From Proales similis (Eukaryota; Rotifera; Eurotatoria; Ploima; Proalidae): DNA of 64,000 nt. Shown here one piece after another: positions 45,797 through 57,100 of this stretch (position 1 is the stretch's first letter; each line of letters begins with the position of its first letter). A program made the position numbers and the translations under genes. The stretch is from assembly GCA_019059635.1 (NCBI GenBank), contig JAGVRJ010000003.1, forward strand, positions 2,170,001 to 2,234,000. Direction: 5' to 3'. Under the pieces are notes generated by a model. The model did not search any database, had not been told where the DNA came from, and was given only the letters and a program-made list of their open reading frames with translations.

Positions 45797-48452
45797 TCAG
45801 AGCAAAGTGCAAAATTTGCCGCTCTTCACTTGGGTCGGTGCCTGGCTCATTCTATGACCTTTGGACGCGAACTCGCCACTCAAAGTGCTTGCCTCTTTGA
45901 TGGCAATCACTCTAATTGGAATGCTTTTTGCTTCTTGCTCGGTGACCTTCAGAATTTCATTGTCTTGTTCAAAAGTGTCCAGAATGTCGATTATCTCGTG
46001 CATCTCTTGCTCCTCGGCTTTGGTCCTCAGCCGAACGAGATCGAGCTCAGACCTTTGACTTGCTTTTGCCTCAGCTGCAGATAGTAGACGAGGCGCCGTT
46101 TTCACAGTGGCCTCAAGCAGATATCTGAATGCCGAATAGGATTCCAGCTCCATAGCCAACTCCAAAGGTGGCTTGTAGGCCACGCCCATTGAATAGAGAC
46201 CCAACGACTGGGCCGGGAAGTCTCGGAATCCAAAGCCGAATGAAGCCAGCCTTGAGCTAATCTCTGCTAATGTCCTGACGTCGTTTGTTCTGACTGCCTC
46301 TGCGACCGGATTGTACTCGAAGCAGATTAGATACGACTGAATGGCGCCCTTATTGGCCGAGGTCTGCTGCACAGCGAACTGATCGATTTGTAACGACTTA
46401 TCCAGTCTTACTTGTCTGCGCCTATAGTCGTCTGCAGACAGGAAATTGCAGTCACGGATCTTTTTGATTTAGTTCTGAGACTGAGCGCATATCAGACGAG
46501 TCAAGAGATCACTCACGTTTTCGTTGGCGCCCATTTGCCGCAGATACTCGACGAGCTTCAAGTTGTTCAGAGCGGTGGCGTAGTGAAGACAAGAGCGGCC
46601 CAGATTGTCAACGGCTTTCAAGAGCGATCTGTCTCTGGCGACCATTTGGCTAGTTGAAACCAGAATTTAATTGGAGGCCAAGAAAAGAACGCGTTGATTC
46701 GCACGCTTGCCTGATGATTTTCAGATCGGCTTTCAGAACGGCTAAATGAAGAATAGATCGGCCTGAGTAGTCGCGAAACTTGAACAGAAAGCTGAACTGA
46801 TCGTCTCGCAAATACTTTTGCACTCTGTCAGTGTTGGAGAGCTCAATGGCTTTTTTAAAATCGCTCACAACCGTCCAATACTTGGGACTCGTGTACAAAC
46901 GGAAAAATGAGTGCAGACTCTGATTGTCGCTCTCAGCCAAATAGTCGTCGACCGATATCCACTCGTTGCGCTTCTCGTTGCAGATTCGCGCCGGCGTGTT
47001 GAGCAGCGTGAGAAGATAAGAGCTGTAGATCATGGCCTGGATTGTGGCATAGTCGCCATTGCTGAGCAATTTCAAAGTGCGGTGGCCGATTTTGTCCAGG
47101 AATATTAGGCCTGCGCTCGCATACGCCTCTGGCGGTAGGGTCAAAATTGTCTCGAGCAATGTGCGATCCTCCTTGTCTCTGAGCACCAGCAGAGTCGGCT
47201 GCTTGCCAATCAGCCATTCGAACGTTTGCAGCAAACTTTCTCTATTCTCCCTGCTCGTCTCGCTTATGTAAAGCAACAAAATGTGAAAGAGTATTGTGCG
47301 CCCATTGTGGTCGCGTCTATCGAACTCGGCTGCCTTGAGTAGTTTACTTTTGACCGTTTTGAACTCTGAGTTCAATGCGAGGAAAAAGAGCGGCTGGCCG
47401 GTTTTGGAATGTGGCAGGTTTACGTCAGCACCTCTGGCGATCAGATCGCACACAATCGGCAAACTCGACGTGTCAAACGCCAGCTCAAGGGCAAATCTCG
47501 GAAAGGCAGGCAATGAGTTTTTGCACCAAGTGAAACAGTAGCCGTAGTCGGGCGAGTTTATCTCGGCCGGCTCGCATTTCGTCGACCATTGCTTCACAGA
47601 TTCGGCGTCGTTGGCCATTATTGAATGAACCAGCCGCACCAACGGCTGCTTCTGTCTCAGCACAAAGCCGATGCTTTTATTTATGGCGTTGCGGTCGTTC
47701 TCGACCAACTCGAGCAGGCATTTTGAATCTTTTTTCGCCTCTGGACTCACCCAAACTTTGAATTGTTGTTCATGTGTCCAACGTGCAAATGTGAATTCGA
47801 TTATTCAACGAGCTAAAACTTACGAGTGCACAAGCGCCGCGTCTGCTTTATATCGGCGCACTCGGTCGTCTGCCAAATGCAAGGGTTATGCACCGCGAGG
47901 AGACTTCTCAACTCTTCGCTGTCCTCGGCATAGTCAAGTGCGCTCTTGTTGCTTCTATTGATCAGCCTCAAGTCAATGCCGCATTTGAGAAGCGCCTTGA
48001 AATTTAATCAGATTAATGAAATCGTGAGGGCGTTAGCCGATATGGAGCTTGATGATCACTTCAATGAACTGGAAGCCGACTTCAAAGATGCCACGCATCA
48101 GCGACAAGTGAAGAGCAGAGTTGCCTTTTTCGTCCTGATAATTAACGTCAATGCCAGCGTTCGACAATGAATAGACCATGCGCCAAGAGACCCTAGTGAA
48201 AACGTCGGCCGTTAAGGTTGATGTGTGGCATGAGAGGGGCTGATCGGCGTCTGTGCTTGCTTACCCGTCATTCGCCTGCGCTTTTTGCGTCAGCAGAACT
48301 AAAAGAGAGCCATAGGGAAGTGGCGCGCTTATGCCCATCTCTCGCTGCACTTGAATGTCTCTCAGCGTCCGATTCAATTCTTGCAGGCGCTCTGCACTCG
48401 GCTCCTGGCAAAGTATTTGATATAAATTGTTATCCATGTGAGTGACGTGCAA
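45797..48452 (-). CDS. Ankyrin-repeat protein with C-terminal CaaX motif
   Basis: Multi-exon ankyrin-repeat protein of unknown role. The start ATG at 48452 (or 48437, MDNN) opens an exon reading YQILCQEPSAERLQELNRTL. Ankyrin-type repeats follow: SNAGIDVNYQDEKGNSALHL, LKCGIDLRLINRSNKSALDY, FDTSSLPIVCDLIARGADVN, FRDYSGRSILHLAVLKADLK, and one crossing the intron near 46510-46650 with ALNNLKLVEYLRQMGANEN-like sequence. The protein ends GKFCTLL. CTLL is a CaaX box, and the final Leu predicts geranylgeranylation by GGTase I and so membrane attachment. The repeats are divergent and spaced by non-repeat segments. The gene has about six exons with short introns; some internal boundaries are approximate. 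Confidence 0.75.
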
Positions 48453-49278
48453 CTGCCGAAAATGCCGATCGCGAATAAGAGAAAATCAATTGCTGCTTTA
48501 GCACAAGTTCACGTTTTCCTTGCTCTCCGATTCTGCTCTGACTTGATGTTTGCCGACGAGTGCTAAAAAGGCCAAAGCAAGCTGGCTCTGCGATTCGCCT
48601 CCAACAAATTATTATGACGCAAATCGCTCGATAAATTAAAGCCGAGTCGAGCCAGAGTCAATCAAAACTTTTCCTAGTTTGTTTTTCATCGTCGTCGCAA
48701 TAATCGATCGAGTTCTGCCCAATTTTACTTTAGCAAATCACATCGCTGCGCGCCTGTTTCTCTCGGTCTTTAAAGACAGACTCGATTTAAGCGCAACTGC
48801 TACTCTGGCTATAAAACGCGATCAACAGTGGCAGCAGTGCATTGACATTCAATCTTCCTGTCTCAAATTGCGATCCTCCACGTTTTGGTAGAAAATGAGA
48901 AAAGAAACCAAGTGTTGAATTTCCCCGACATGCTCCAAAGTCAAATGAACCTGATGGTGCCCGTTCAGTCTTTATTAATTTCCTAGTTGTTTGATGAACA
49001 CAAATAGTGTTGAATAAAAGAAGAAATAGAGGAAACGTGTGCCCGCAGGAGCCTGTTGAGTACTGTTGATTGGATTTTCTGGTTGCGGCTCTTCTGGTCG
49101 TCTTTTGGTTCACAAAGGAAATCGAAGTAAAAAAGAAGACATGAAAGAGAACTGGGAGAACTTGGCTGATGAGTGATTGACTTGGCTTTTCAACTGATTG
49201 AAACAAAAGGTTTGGCCAGTGACCAGATTCACAAGTCACTTCATGTCCAAGATTTCTGTTGAATGAGTAAATGAGAGA
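48453..49278. other. Intergenic region upstream of the ankyrin gene
   Basis: About 0.8 kb. The open run 48787-49239 on the minus strand is low in plausible coding character. It includes the 3' UTR of the small secreted protein (TTTATTAATT near 48972 on the plus strand). Confidence 0.45.
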
Positions 49279-49695
49279 TTAAGAAGTCGAGCCGAGGCAG
49301 ACTAGATATGCCCTAAGAATGAAATAGGCCATGTCGACTGGATCGAATTTGACTTGAGAAGGCTCGTCTTTGAGAGCCTTCTCAATCTCTTCTGGTCCAT
49401 AGCGAAGCAGCATTTGCGACTTGAACATTCGCCATGTGTGCAGGAGGTTTTTGAGACGGGGCAAGTTCGTCTCTTGATCGAACAGGTCCTCGTTGCTGAC
49501 TACAAATGAAGGGGGCTCGCAGGCCTGACTCTTTAACATAAGACTCTGCTGGATCAGGTTTGAAATGCTCCTCTGTTCCCGGTTAACAAACTCATCAGGC
49601 TCGGTGTAGACGCTTCTGGCCTCGGTCGGAGCTAGTATGGAGATGGCCATCAACGAGTGGACCATCAGAGTTATAAATAGCTGTAAAGCGGCCAT
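49279..49695 (-). CDS. Small secreted protein, 138 residues, family unknown
   Basis: Intact frame from the ATG at 49695. The N terminus is a clear signal peptide (LQLFITLMVHSLMAISILAP) with likely cleavage after an Ala-rich turn (TEARS). The mature part is about 110 residues, mostly helical in character (NREQRSISNLIQQSLMLKS, NLPRLKNLLHTWRMFKSQML, PVDMAYFILRAYLVCLGSTS). It has two cysteines (QACEPP and YLVCLG) that could pair. There are no dibasic cleavage sites flanking an amidation signal, so a classical neuropeptide precursor is unlikely. It could be a helical cytokine-like or hormone-like ligand or a salivary/cuticular product; no function is assigned. Confidence 0.6.
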   Translation of the reverse strand: MAALQLFITLMVHSLMAISILAPTEARSVYTEPDEFVNREQRSISNLIQQSLMLKSQACEPPSFVVSNEDLFDQETNLPRLKNLLHTWRMFKSQMLLRYGPEEIEKALKDEPSQVKFDPVDMAYFILRAYLVCLGSTS

Positions 49696-51337
49696 TTAAA
49701 TGTCGCGATTCAGTTGCCCTTAACACTGCTGCTCTTTCGGATTGGTGGCGTTTTTTGCTTTGTTCTGACGCTCTGACGCGATGGATCTAAAAAAAAATGA
49801 GTCTAGTTAGATTGTGATCATCAATCAAATAAAAAAGAAACGGCAGCCGTCAGGCCCTTCCGTTGGGTGTTGAACTGAAACCGAGAACGAAATTATTTAA
49901 GCAGACGCATGCGTGTGAATTATTCTCATTTCAAAGATTGGAGGAATAAAGACGCGCTCGCTTTTATCCTGACGTAGAAGATGAATTTAATTGCGACAAT
50001 AATTCATGTAAACAGATTGAACGTGTGGGTTTGGGTCTGTTGGCCGGAAGTGGATTGCATGACTTGAACAAAATGGCATTAAGTCGAAAGCGCCTGCTTG
50101 CCGAGGCGTTTATGGTTCAATTTTGAAATGATATTTGAAGAAAAAGACGATAAAAATTGATTGCTGTGCATCCCAAGCGACTTTTGAAAAATACATGATA
50201 CGTGATCAAGCGGGGGAGACTGGTTTAATCAACTGTGCCAGTGGAAAGGGACAATTTAATCGAAAAAATCATTCGCCCGCTGGTAACCGTGCCTCAAATC
50301 GAATGAATTCAATCTGATTTGAAATCATAGCCACAAAGCGGAAACGCTTAAATAACTAATTTTCACCAAGCGACCTCTATTTATTTCTCTCTCGTTCTAA
50401 TTGCTCTTTCTCATTTAACACATCCATTCACTTCACGCTTGAAGCTTTGAGCCACAGTCTGAGCAGTGAGAAATAAATTGATTTTGAAGATTATGTACTC
50501 TTTCCCTAGCACGGTTGAGAGTTAGCCAAGCGCTCGTAATCGGTCCAGGTTAAACAGCAGACGAAAATGAGGCGAAAATTAATAAAAAGAGAAGAAAATC
50601 ATGATGCTTGGCAGTAAACGCAACTCGCCTGTTCCTATGCGCCTGGAAAATTTCGCAATTGAATAGAACTCAATTTATTTTCTTTTTAGCCACCAACCAT
50701 TCAAATGGGGGCTGATCGGGTTGTCAGGCGAACGCTAATAGCTTAAGCAAATGACAACCCTCTCTAGGGAACGTCGGCCAGGGTCGGATTTATACAAGAA
50801 GATAGAATGGATGGCAAGCCACAGGGCGCTACCATCTTTGAAGATTTACTCCAAAATTGAGAAAGAGTCTCGGAGCAAGCGGCAGGATAGTTTGCAACTG
50901 CCGCTCGAGGTGGAAGCCGGAAAGTGCTGCCAAGTAAATCAAAATAATAAAGGCGTTGCGCGCTGAGTGCTCTTCTGACAAGACGGCGAATTAATCCTTC
51001 AACACCTAATGCAGTCTAATTTAATCTAAACTAGCATCCACCTACCTATATAAGAGATCTTGTTCACAATAACAGACCTATTGAATTAGCTCACCGCCTC
51101 TCATCCGAGATCTATTTTTACCAGTTAGCCAGTAGTCAGCGGAATTAAGTCGAGCCGCTCCCGCTGACAATGGATCGCAACCACATGCTACCCACATACT
51201 TCCGCTCTTTGGCTTATGCAACATGAACAAGCCAGCATGAACAATTTATGAATTGTATGAAAATTTTATTGATGTTGGCGTAACTGCTGCCAAACACGAT
51301 TTGATCATGAATTCCTTCGAGTTTGATTTCAAGCAAA
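49696..51337. other. Intergenic region, no recognisable gene
   Basis: About 1.6 kb, AT-rich in parts. An ATG-led run at 50751-50966 (71 residues, basic) has no family resemblance and I do not support it. Confidence 0.45.
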
Positions 51338-51565
51338 TTAGTTGTTGTTTCGATTGTCATAAGAATCGTTCAATTGCGTCCGATTGAGTCGCTCAGCGAT
51401 TATGTCAAAGCTGTCTGTATTGGCGTCTACGAGCGCGTTGCGTCGGCCTGATCTGGCTGCGTTTCTTGAAAACTCTTCGATCTCGTCTGGATAATAGTCG
51501 CTTTTCATCGAGTCCGACATTCGGCCAGAACTGGCGTTTTCATGTCGTCTATGATCGCTGCTCAT
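51338..51565 (-). CDS. PKI: PKI-like cAMP-dependent protein kinase inhibitor
   Basis: Short protein of 75 residues from the ATG at 51565. The segment EIEEFSRNAARSGRRNALVD resembles the PKI pseudosubstrate site, in which Arg-Xaa-Gly-Arg-Arg-Asn-Ala-(Ile/Leu) occupies the catalytic cleft of PKA with Ala in place of the phosphoacceptor. A Phe eight to nine residues upstream matches the hydrophobic anchor, with one extra residue compared with mammalian PKI. The following stretch FDIIAERLNRTQLND has the spacing of the PKI nuclear export helix. The N terminus is longer than in mammals and Ser/His-rich. If correct, it inhibits and exports PKA catalytic subunit. A non-coding first exon is possible. 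A chance match of a short open frame is the alternative. Confidence 0.6.
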   Translation of the reverse strand: MSSDHRRHENASSGRMSDSMKSDYYPDEIEEFSRNAARSGRRNALVDANTDSFDIIAERLNRTQLNDSYDNRNNN

Positions 51566-54133
51566 AACTCCCTTCCTATCCTTTTTGGTTTTTGGGTTTT
51601 AAATACAAATGGCTGAGTTGAGAAGACGCTCGAACGGACGGTCGATCGGAAAGCAGGAGGATCTGTTTCTATTTTGCCACTTAATTTTCTCTTGATCTGT
51701 TGAGAGTCGTTTCGACTGGAACTATGACGTTAATTATGACGAAGAAAGAAAAAGCAAAGCCCTTAAAAAGGAGAGAGAGAGAGTCGTTGCGTCTAGGAAA
51801 TTAAAGTGTGGCAAGAAGAGGCAAGCAAGCAAGACGATAAAGCGGCACCAGGACCGGCAATTGGTGGCAAGTGATGGCGCAGTGTAAACATCGGGCCGGG
51901 ATTTCCTTGCGAGCAGCAATAATAATGAAAATAAACGTTCGCACAACAAAAGTAAGAAAGAAAGCGATTCGGAGAGAAGGGTGTGAGATTATTAAAGAAT
52001 AAATAAGGAGGGCCAGAGAGAGACTGGCAAGCGTGGCATTTATAAAAGAGGGCTTAATCATTGAAAGCTCGCACTTGCTAATTGCCAGCGGCTCACGTTG
52101 CCAAGGCCATAAGGCTTTGCAAGAACAACAAGTTCAAGATTAAATCATAGCGCCTTTGGGAGGGGAGCCCGTCATAAACAATGCCCGAATAGTTTGTTCG
52201 AAAAAAAAGGCGCATGTCCAAAACCACGAACCACCACGAAGCGTCATATTTGACTGTTTGTCATTTGTTTTTCAATCAAGTTTGTGTTCTTTTTTTTTCT
52301 ATCAACTCACAAGAGACAGAGTCGCCCTAGGGTGGGGAGAAGGAGGAGGTTTTGTTAATCCGTGTCCGAACGAGAGATACCGAATTGAGTTGAACGTGCG
52401 CGCAGATTAGCTCTGGCGGGCGGCGGAGCTCTCAGTTGATTGCACGTTCGCTCAGTGTTTCTTAGTTGAACGAGGCCAATTATTGCGGGTCGCCTTCACT
52501 ACACTCGGCGCCATTAACGGCTTAGTCATTGCGAGGCGATAACGCTTACTCACTTTGGGTTTGTGTTGGGATTTAAACGCAAGCTTGACACGATAAAGAA
52601 TACGACGACGACGACTTAAACGAGTCGACCGCTTAAGCTCGAAAAAGCCGCCCTTCTATTTCTGGATGGTCGCGCTGCATAGACGTCTGGCCCGCCCGCG
52701 GGCTAGACCGGACATGGATGCATGGACTGCGGACAACTAGTTCCCATGGTCTGTGTGTGTGTGGCCATGGGCAAATTGGTCAATCGGGCAAGGGCATTTG
52801 CGTTCGACGATGATGGATGGGAGAGGTTTTCATGACACTGACCGTTGAGACAATTCATTTTGACGACAAAACTAGCCAACCAGCTTGTCTGTCTCTCTCA
52901 TTCATTCTGTGTGTCGCTCTTTCACTTTCTTTCACTTGCGTTTTCATTACCTCGGTTTCAAACGAGACTCAATCGCTGAACGCATCGCGCTGTTCGCACG
53001 CTAATCATAATCGATCGAATTATGGCCATTTCAATTTGAATGGGACTTTTGCAGCGACCTCGTTTCGATAAAAAACAAAATCGTAGGGCGGGCGGCGGGC
53101 AAATATTTAGACAGGTATGCATCCCTCAGATTAGCATAAGGCTCGAACGGGTCCTCCCAAGCCTTGAGCGGCCGCCACTCATTCTCAAGCTCATATTGTA
53201 GCGAATGAATATGCGCTTCTTCGGCCTGCTCTCTGTTTTAATTTTTGCTTGTTATTATTGTTTTTTTTTTTTTATTATTTTCTCTTCGCTTTAATGTAAT
53301 TCGCCACCGCTACTCTCATCCCGCTTGTCTTTGCCTTTTCACTTTTCATTCAGCGCCGTTACTTCCATGCAGCGAGCGACGTTGAGTCGGCGTTGAATAC
53401 GCTCATAATTTATGTTCTCAGCTATATCGGTTTACTTTTAGCCGAGTGCGCTTCTAAAAGCGCCTCAAACAAATAGGTGAGTTGTATGTGTGAGATGCGG
53501 GCGGCTGAGAGCCGAGCGCTTGATTCAGAGCTTCATCAACCTGCGCTGCTGCTTGTTTGTTCGAAAATCGCCATTTGCGCTCTCTAAATCATCGATTATG
53601 TAAGTCCGCATGCGTTCAAGCATATATGAATCAGCGCACTGGCAAATGCCAGTTCATTAAGAGCAGCCAGCAGCTGAGTGCTTGTGTCCATTTGATTGCG
53701 CGCTTTCTCGCCTTTGAGCAAATCATAGCAATCTGGCTTCTCTCTTTTCTTTGGTTCACATTTATTTTTAACTCGGCCCCATTTCGCAGTGGTGGAACAG
53801 ACGAGCCCAACGTTCACAAAAATGCACACACTCACGCACACGGTCGCATACACTCGACTGCCCCAAGTCCTCTTTTGCAGCTTCTTTCTTACATTGTGAC
53901 GCCATCATCAATCCCCACGTACACACACACACACACACTCAGTCAAGACTGAACGAAGCAATTGAAAGAAATGCAACAATAAACAACATTGAAGAAATTG
54001 TCTTTTGCCCTCCATCAAAGCAATTTGCTTCTAATTTTAGATTTTTGTTTTATTCTTCTCAAGAAAAAAAGCTGCGTTCACGTAATTTTAGTCTGTTGGA
54101 TTGTTTGATGAAAACTGCCATTTCAACTGCGGC
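51566..54133. other. Long intergenic region upstream of the Rab11-FIP gene
   Basis: About 2.6 kb with GA-rich, TG-rich and poly-T (53263-53275) tracts. CA repeats occur near 53920-53940. The open run 53557-53952 is low complexity in its second half. Probably 5' regulatory and untranslated sequence of the Rab11-FIP gene. Confidence 0.45.
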
Positions 54134-57100
54134 ATGTGGACTCCGACCCATATTGTAGTAACAGGTAACCAGTGGATCCTATTAGTCCTGCTAATCAGAA
54201 CATCTGACCAAACTTGAACGTAAAGTGACGCAGGCGCGTGGCTTGATCGACAAAGGCAAAGGCGGCAACGATGCTTACTGCATGATTGGCATGGGAAAGG
54301 AAAAGTTTTTGACTTCGACAGTAAGCAAGTCGCTGGCGCCTTCGTGGAACGAGCAAGCCGAATTGTGAGCTACTTGTCTAGTCAGCACTCGTCTGCTTTA
54401 TTCATTTTCTTCGTGTTTAGTGAACTGGGCGAGAAGGCGACCCTTAAAATAACCGTCTACCACAAGTCGTCGATAATCGACGAGTTCCTCGGCCGGGCGG
54501 TCGTTGACATTGCCGAGCTGATCGAAGAGAACAGTACCAAGTCGTTCAGGAAGTGAGTTGCAACAAACGCTTTTGTTTGGTTTGGTCGGTGCTACGTGTG
54601 ATCATGTTCATGTTTTAGATGGATCAAGCTGCTCGGCAAGCCGGAGAAAAGCGAGAGCAGCAAAAAGCAGGAGAAAGACAGAGGAGAAATAGAAGTGAAG
54701 TTGGATTTTATAATCAAGCCCAGGGCGGGCTCAATGATGGACTTGTCCGGCCAGAGCAAGGAGAAGTCGCTCTCATTGAAGAACGTTCGCGGCAAATCTT
54801 TTAGTCTGAAGCAGTCGTTCAGTGATAAGCTGAAAGGCCTGAACAAGCCGCGAAAGCAGAAATTCGCCGGTGAGAATCAGGTTCGTTAATGGCTCCCACT
54901 GAGAACTTGAATTGCGACTGAGCGCGTTTTATTAGCTCGCCGAGCAAGCAAACCGGATGAACAACGGATCTAAACTTGATTTTCTGGAAGGCGAAGACGC
55001 AGTCTCAATCGCTTCCTCCTACTCTTCGCTGAACACTCCGTCACTACGTCGAAGCAGCGACGGCAAACAGGTTAATAGACACTCAGGGTCGTTGCATTCA
55101 AGCCGGCTCATTCGACCTGACTCGACTTTAGATGAGCAGATTTAATCCGACGCGCAGCTCGTTCATATCAAAAGCCTCGAGCCGCTTGGACATCGACTCT
55201 GTGTCAGAGAGAGAAGTGGAAGAGAACGCCGACTTTGTGGAGGCAAGCAGCGATGAAAAAGACTCGCTCTCGTCATTCCAGCAGCGGCGCCACTCGAGCA
55301 AATTCAGGGGCTCTCGTTTCGGCCGGCCAAAGCAGACGCCCAGTCCTCCACAGCAAACGCAAATAAGCGAAGAAGAGCCGGCCAGGAGCTGGTCTAACTC
55401 GTCTACGCTGCACATTGCGCCACTTCCGCCACTTATTGCTGAGCCGGCCGGCAACACGGACGGCGGCTTTGACGTGAGCGAGGCCCTGCGTCAGGCCAGC
55501 AATCTGATTGTTGAACAGTCCCTAAGCAAGAGTAAAGAGAAATTCGCCAACTCGGAGCCTTTTCAGACAGAATCAAACGGCCTTGAGCGAGCAGAGAAGC
55601 ACGAACACAAACTACATTCGAATGGCTCGTCGCAGCCGTCAAGCTCTTCAGGAATCGATCTTAGTTTTAGTCCGACAAGCAGCCGACCAAGTCTTTCAAA
55701 GCATTCGGACGACAGTCTCAATCTCAAATCAAAGCCTGTCACTGCAAGTCGAACAGAAGAATTCAACCGCCAGCAGCCTGAAGGTAGATCTCGCCAGTCG
55801 GCACACCAAGACGAGGAGGAGGAGGAGGAAGACCACTTGGCCTGGGAGAGTTCAGAGGACGAGGAGATTGTGAAAAAAGAAATCGAATCGTTCGAACGTA
55901 AACAGGTCAGTAGACTGAACCGCACGACGTTCAGGTTTCGTTTTTTTTTCTTTTAGTTTTCTTCTTTTGCTTTGATTTCTCTTTCAAATTGAGTTGCTCT
56001 CATCATGCTGGCCGTCATCACCTTTGAGCAGCTTGTTTGAGTGGACGAGAGTTGCCTATGCTGCACGCTTTCTAACTGTGTTCTCACAAGACCTGTGCGC
56101 GCTTTTGCTGTTTATCTCACTCTATAAATTGAAAAAATTCATTCTTCTGTCGTGTTGAAAATTCAATTTGTTAAGAATAGAACGAGCGAGCGGGTGAAAT
56201 GTGAGCTGTTGCAGTCTGCGTGAATGTGCGAGTTAGGCAAAGAGAATGAGAGTCAGTGAGTGAGTGAGTGAGACACAGAGAGAGAGAGAGAAAGAGAGTG
56301 AGCGTGCTATTATGACCAGTTTTCTTTTAATTTATCTGGCATGTGACGCGCAAGGGACGCGGCACGAGACTTGCTCTCTACTGAGCGCGGCGATAATCAA
56401 AACTGAATCGAGAAAAAGAAAGAAAGACACAGAGAGCGAGAGACAGAGAACGAGAGAGAACGAAAGAAATATTCGTTTCATTCGACGAGCACAAGCTCCA
56501 TTCCATTAGTCTCATCTGGTTTCCCTCACTAGCAAGTTGTTTGTAAACTAGCGTACAAATCTGAAGGTACGTGAAGAGAGTAGACCAGAAACAAATACGT
56601 CACAGTCTGAAATTGCAAAAGCACGCACTCGAGAAGAGGACGACGTCTGGCCAATTAATCGGACGTTAGAAGACCAACGAGCTCAAGAGCAGCACAAGTC
56701 GGCATCCAGCAAGCCTACGCCGCCTATTGAGCAATTTCTGTCTCAATTTGATCCGTTCGCGCCATCCAACGACCCGACCGGTCAGCTCACAGACGTATTC
56801 AACTCCGATCCGTTTGGACTGCCTTCTTTCACTGATTCGTTCAGCTCACACGATCCATTCTCTGTGTTTGACTCGATTGCTGAAAACAGAATGAGCGAGC
56901 AGCCAGCAGACTTTGTTGCAGCCGAAGTAGAAAAGAGGCGCGAAAGCGAAACGGCAAATGCCATCGAGCCGACCACGCAACAAGATTCAGTGGATGATAA
57001 AAAGCAAGAGGAGCCAAGAAGCGGCGATTCTGCTGCGCCGCTTGAAAATGCCCGGAGCGGCGGGCAAGATAATGCGAGTCAGAATGACGATATTGACGAG

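Noticed and set aside
45479-46084. 201-codon plus-strand open frame
   Set aside because: Overlaps the last ankyrin-gene exon antisense, shows no domain, and does not start with a supported ATG context.
53557-53952. 131-codon plus-strand open frame
   Set aside because: The second half is CA-rich simple sequence and there is no domain or codon bias.
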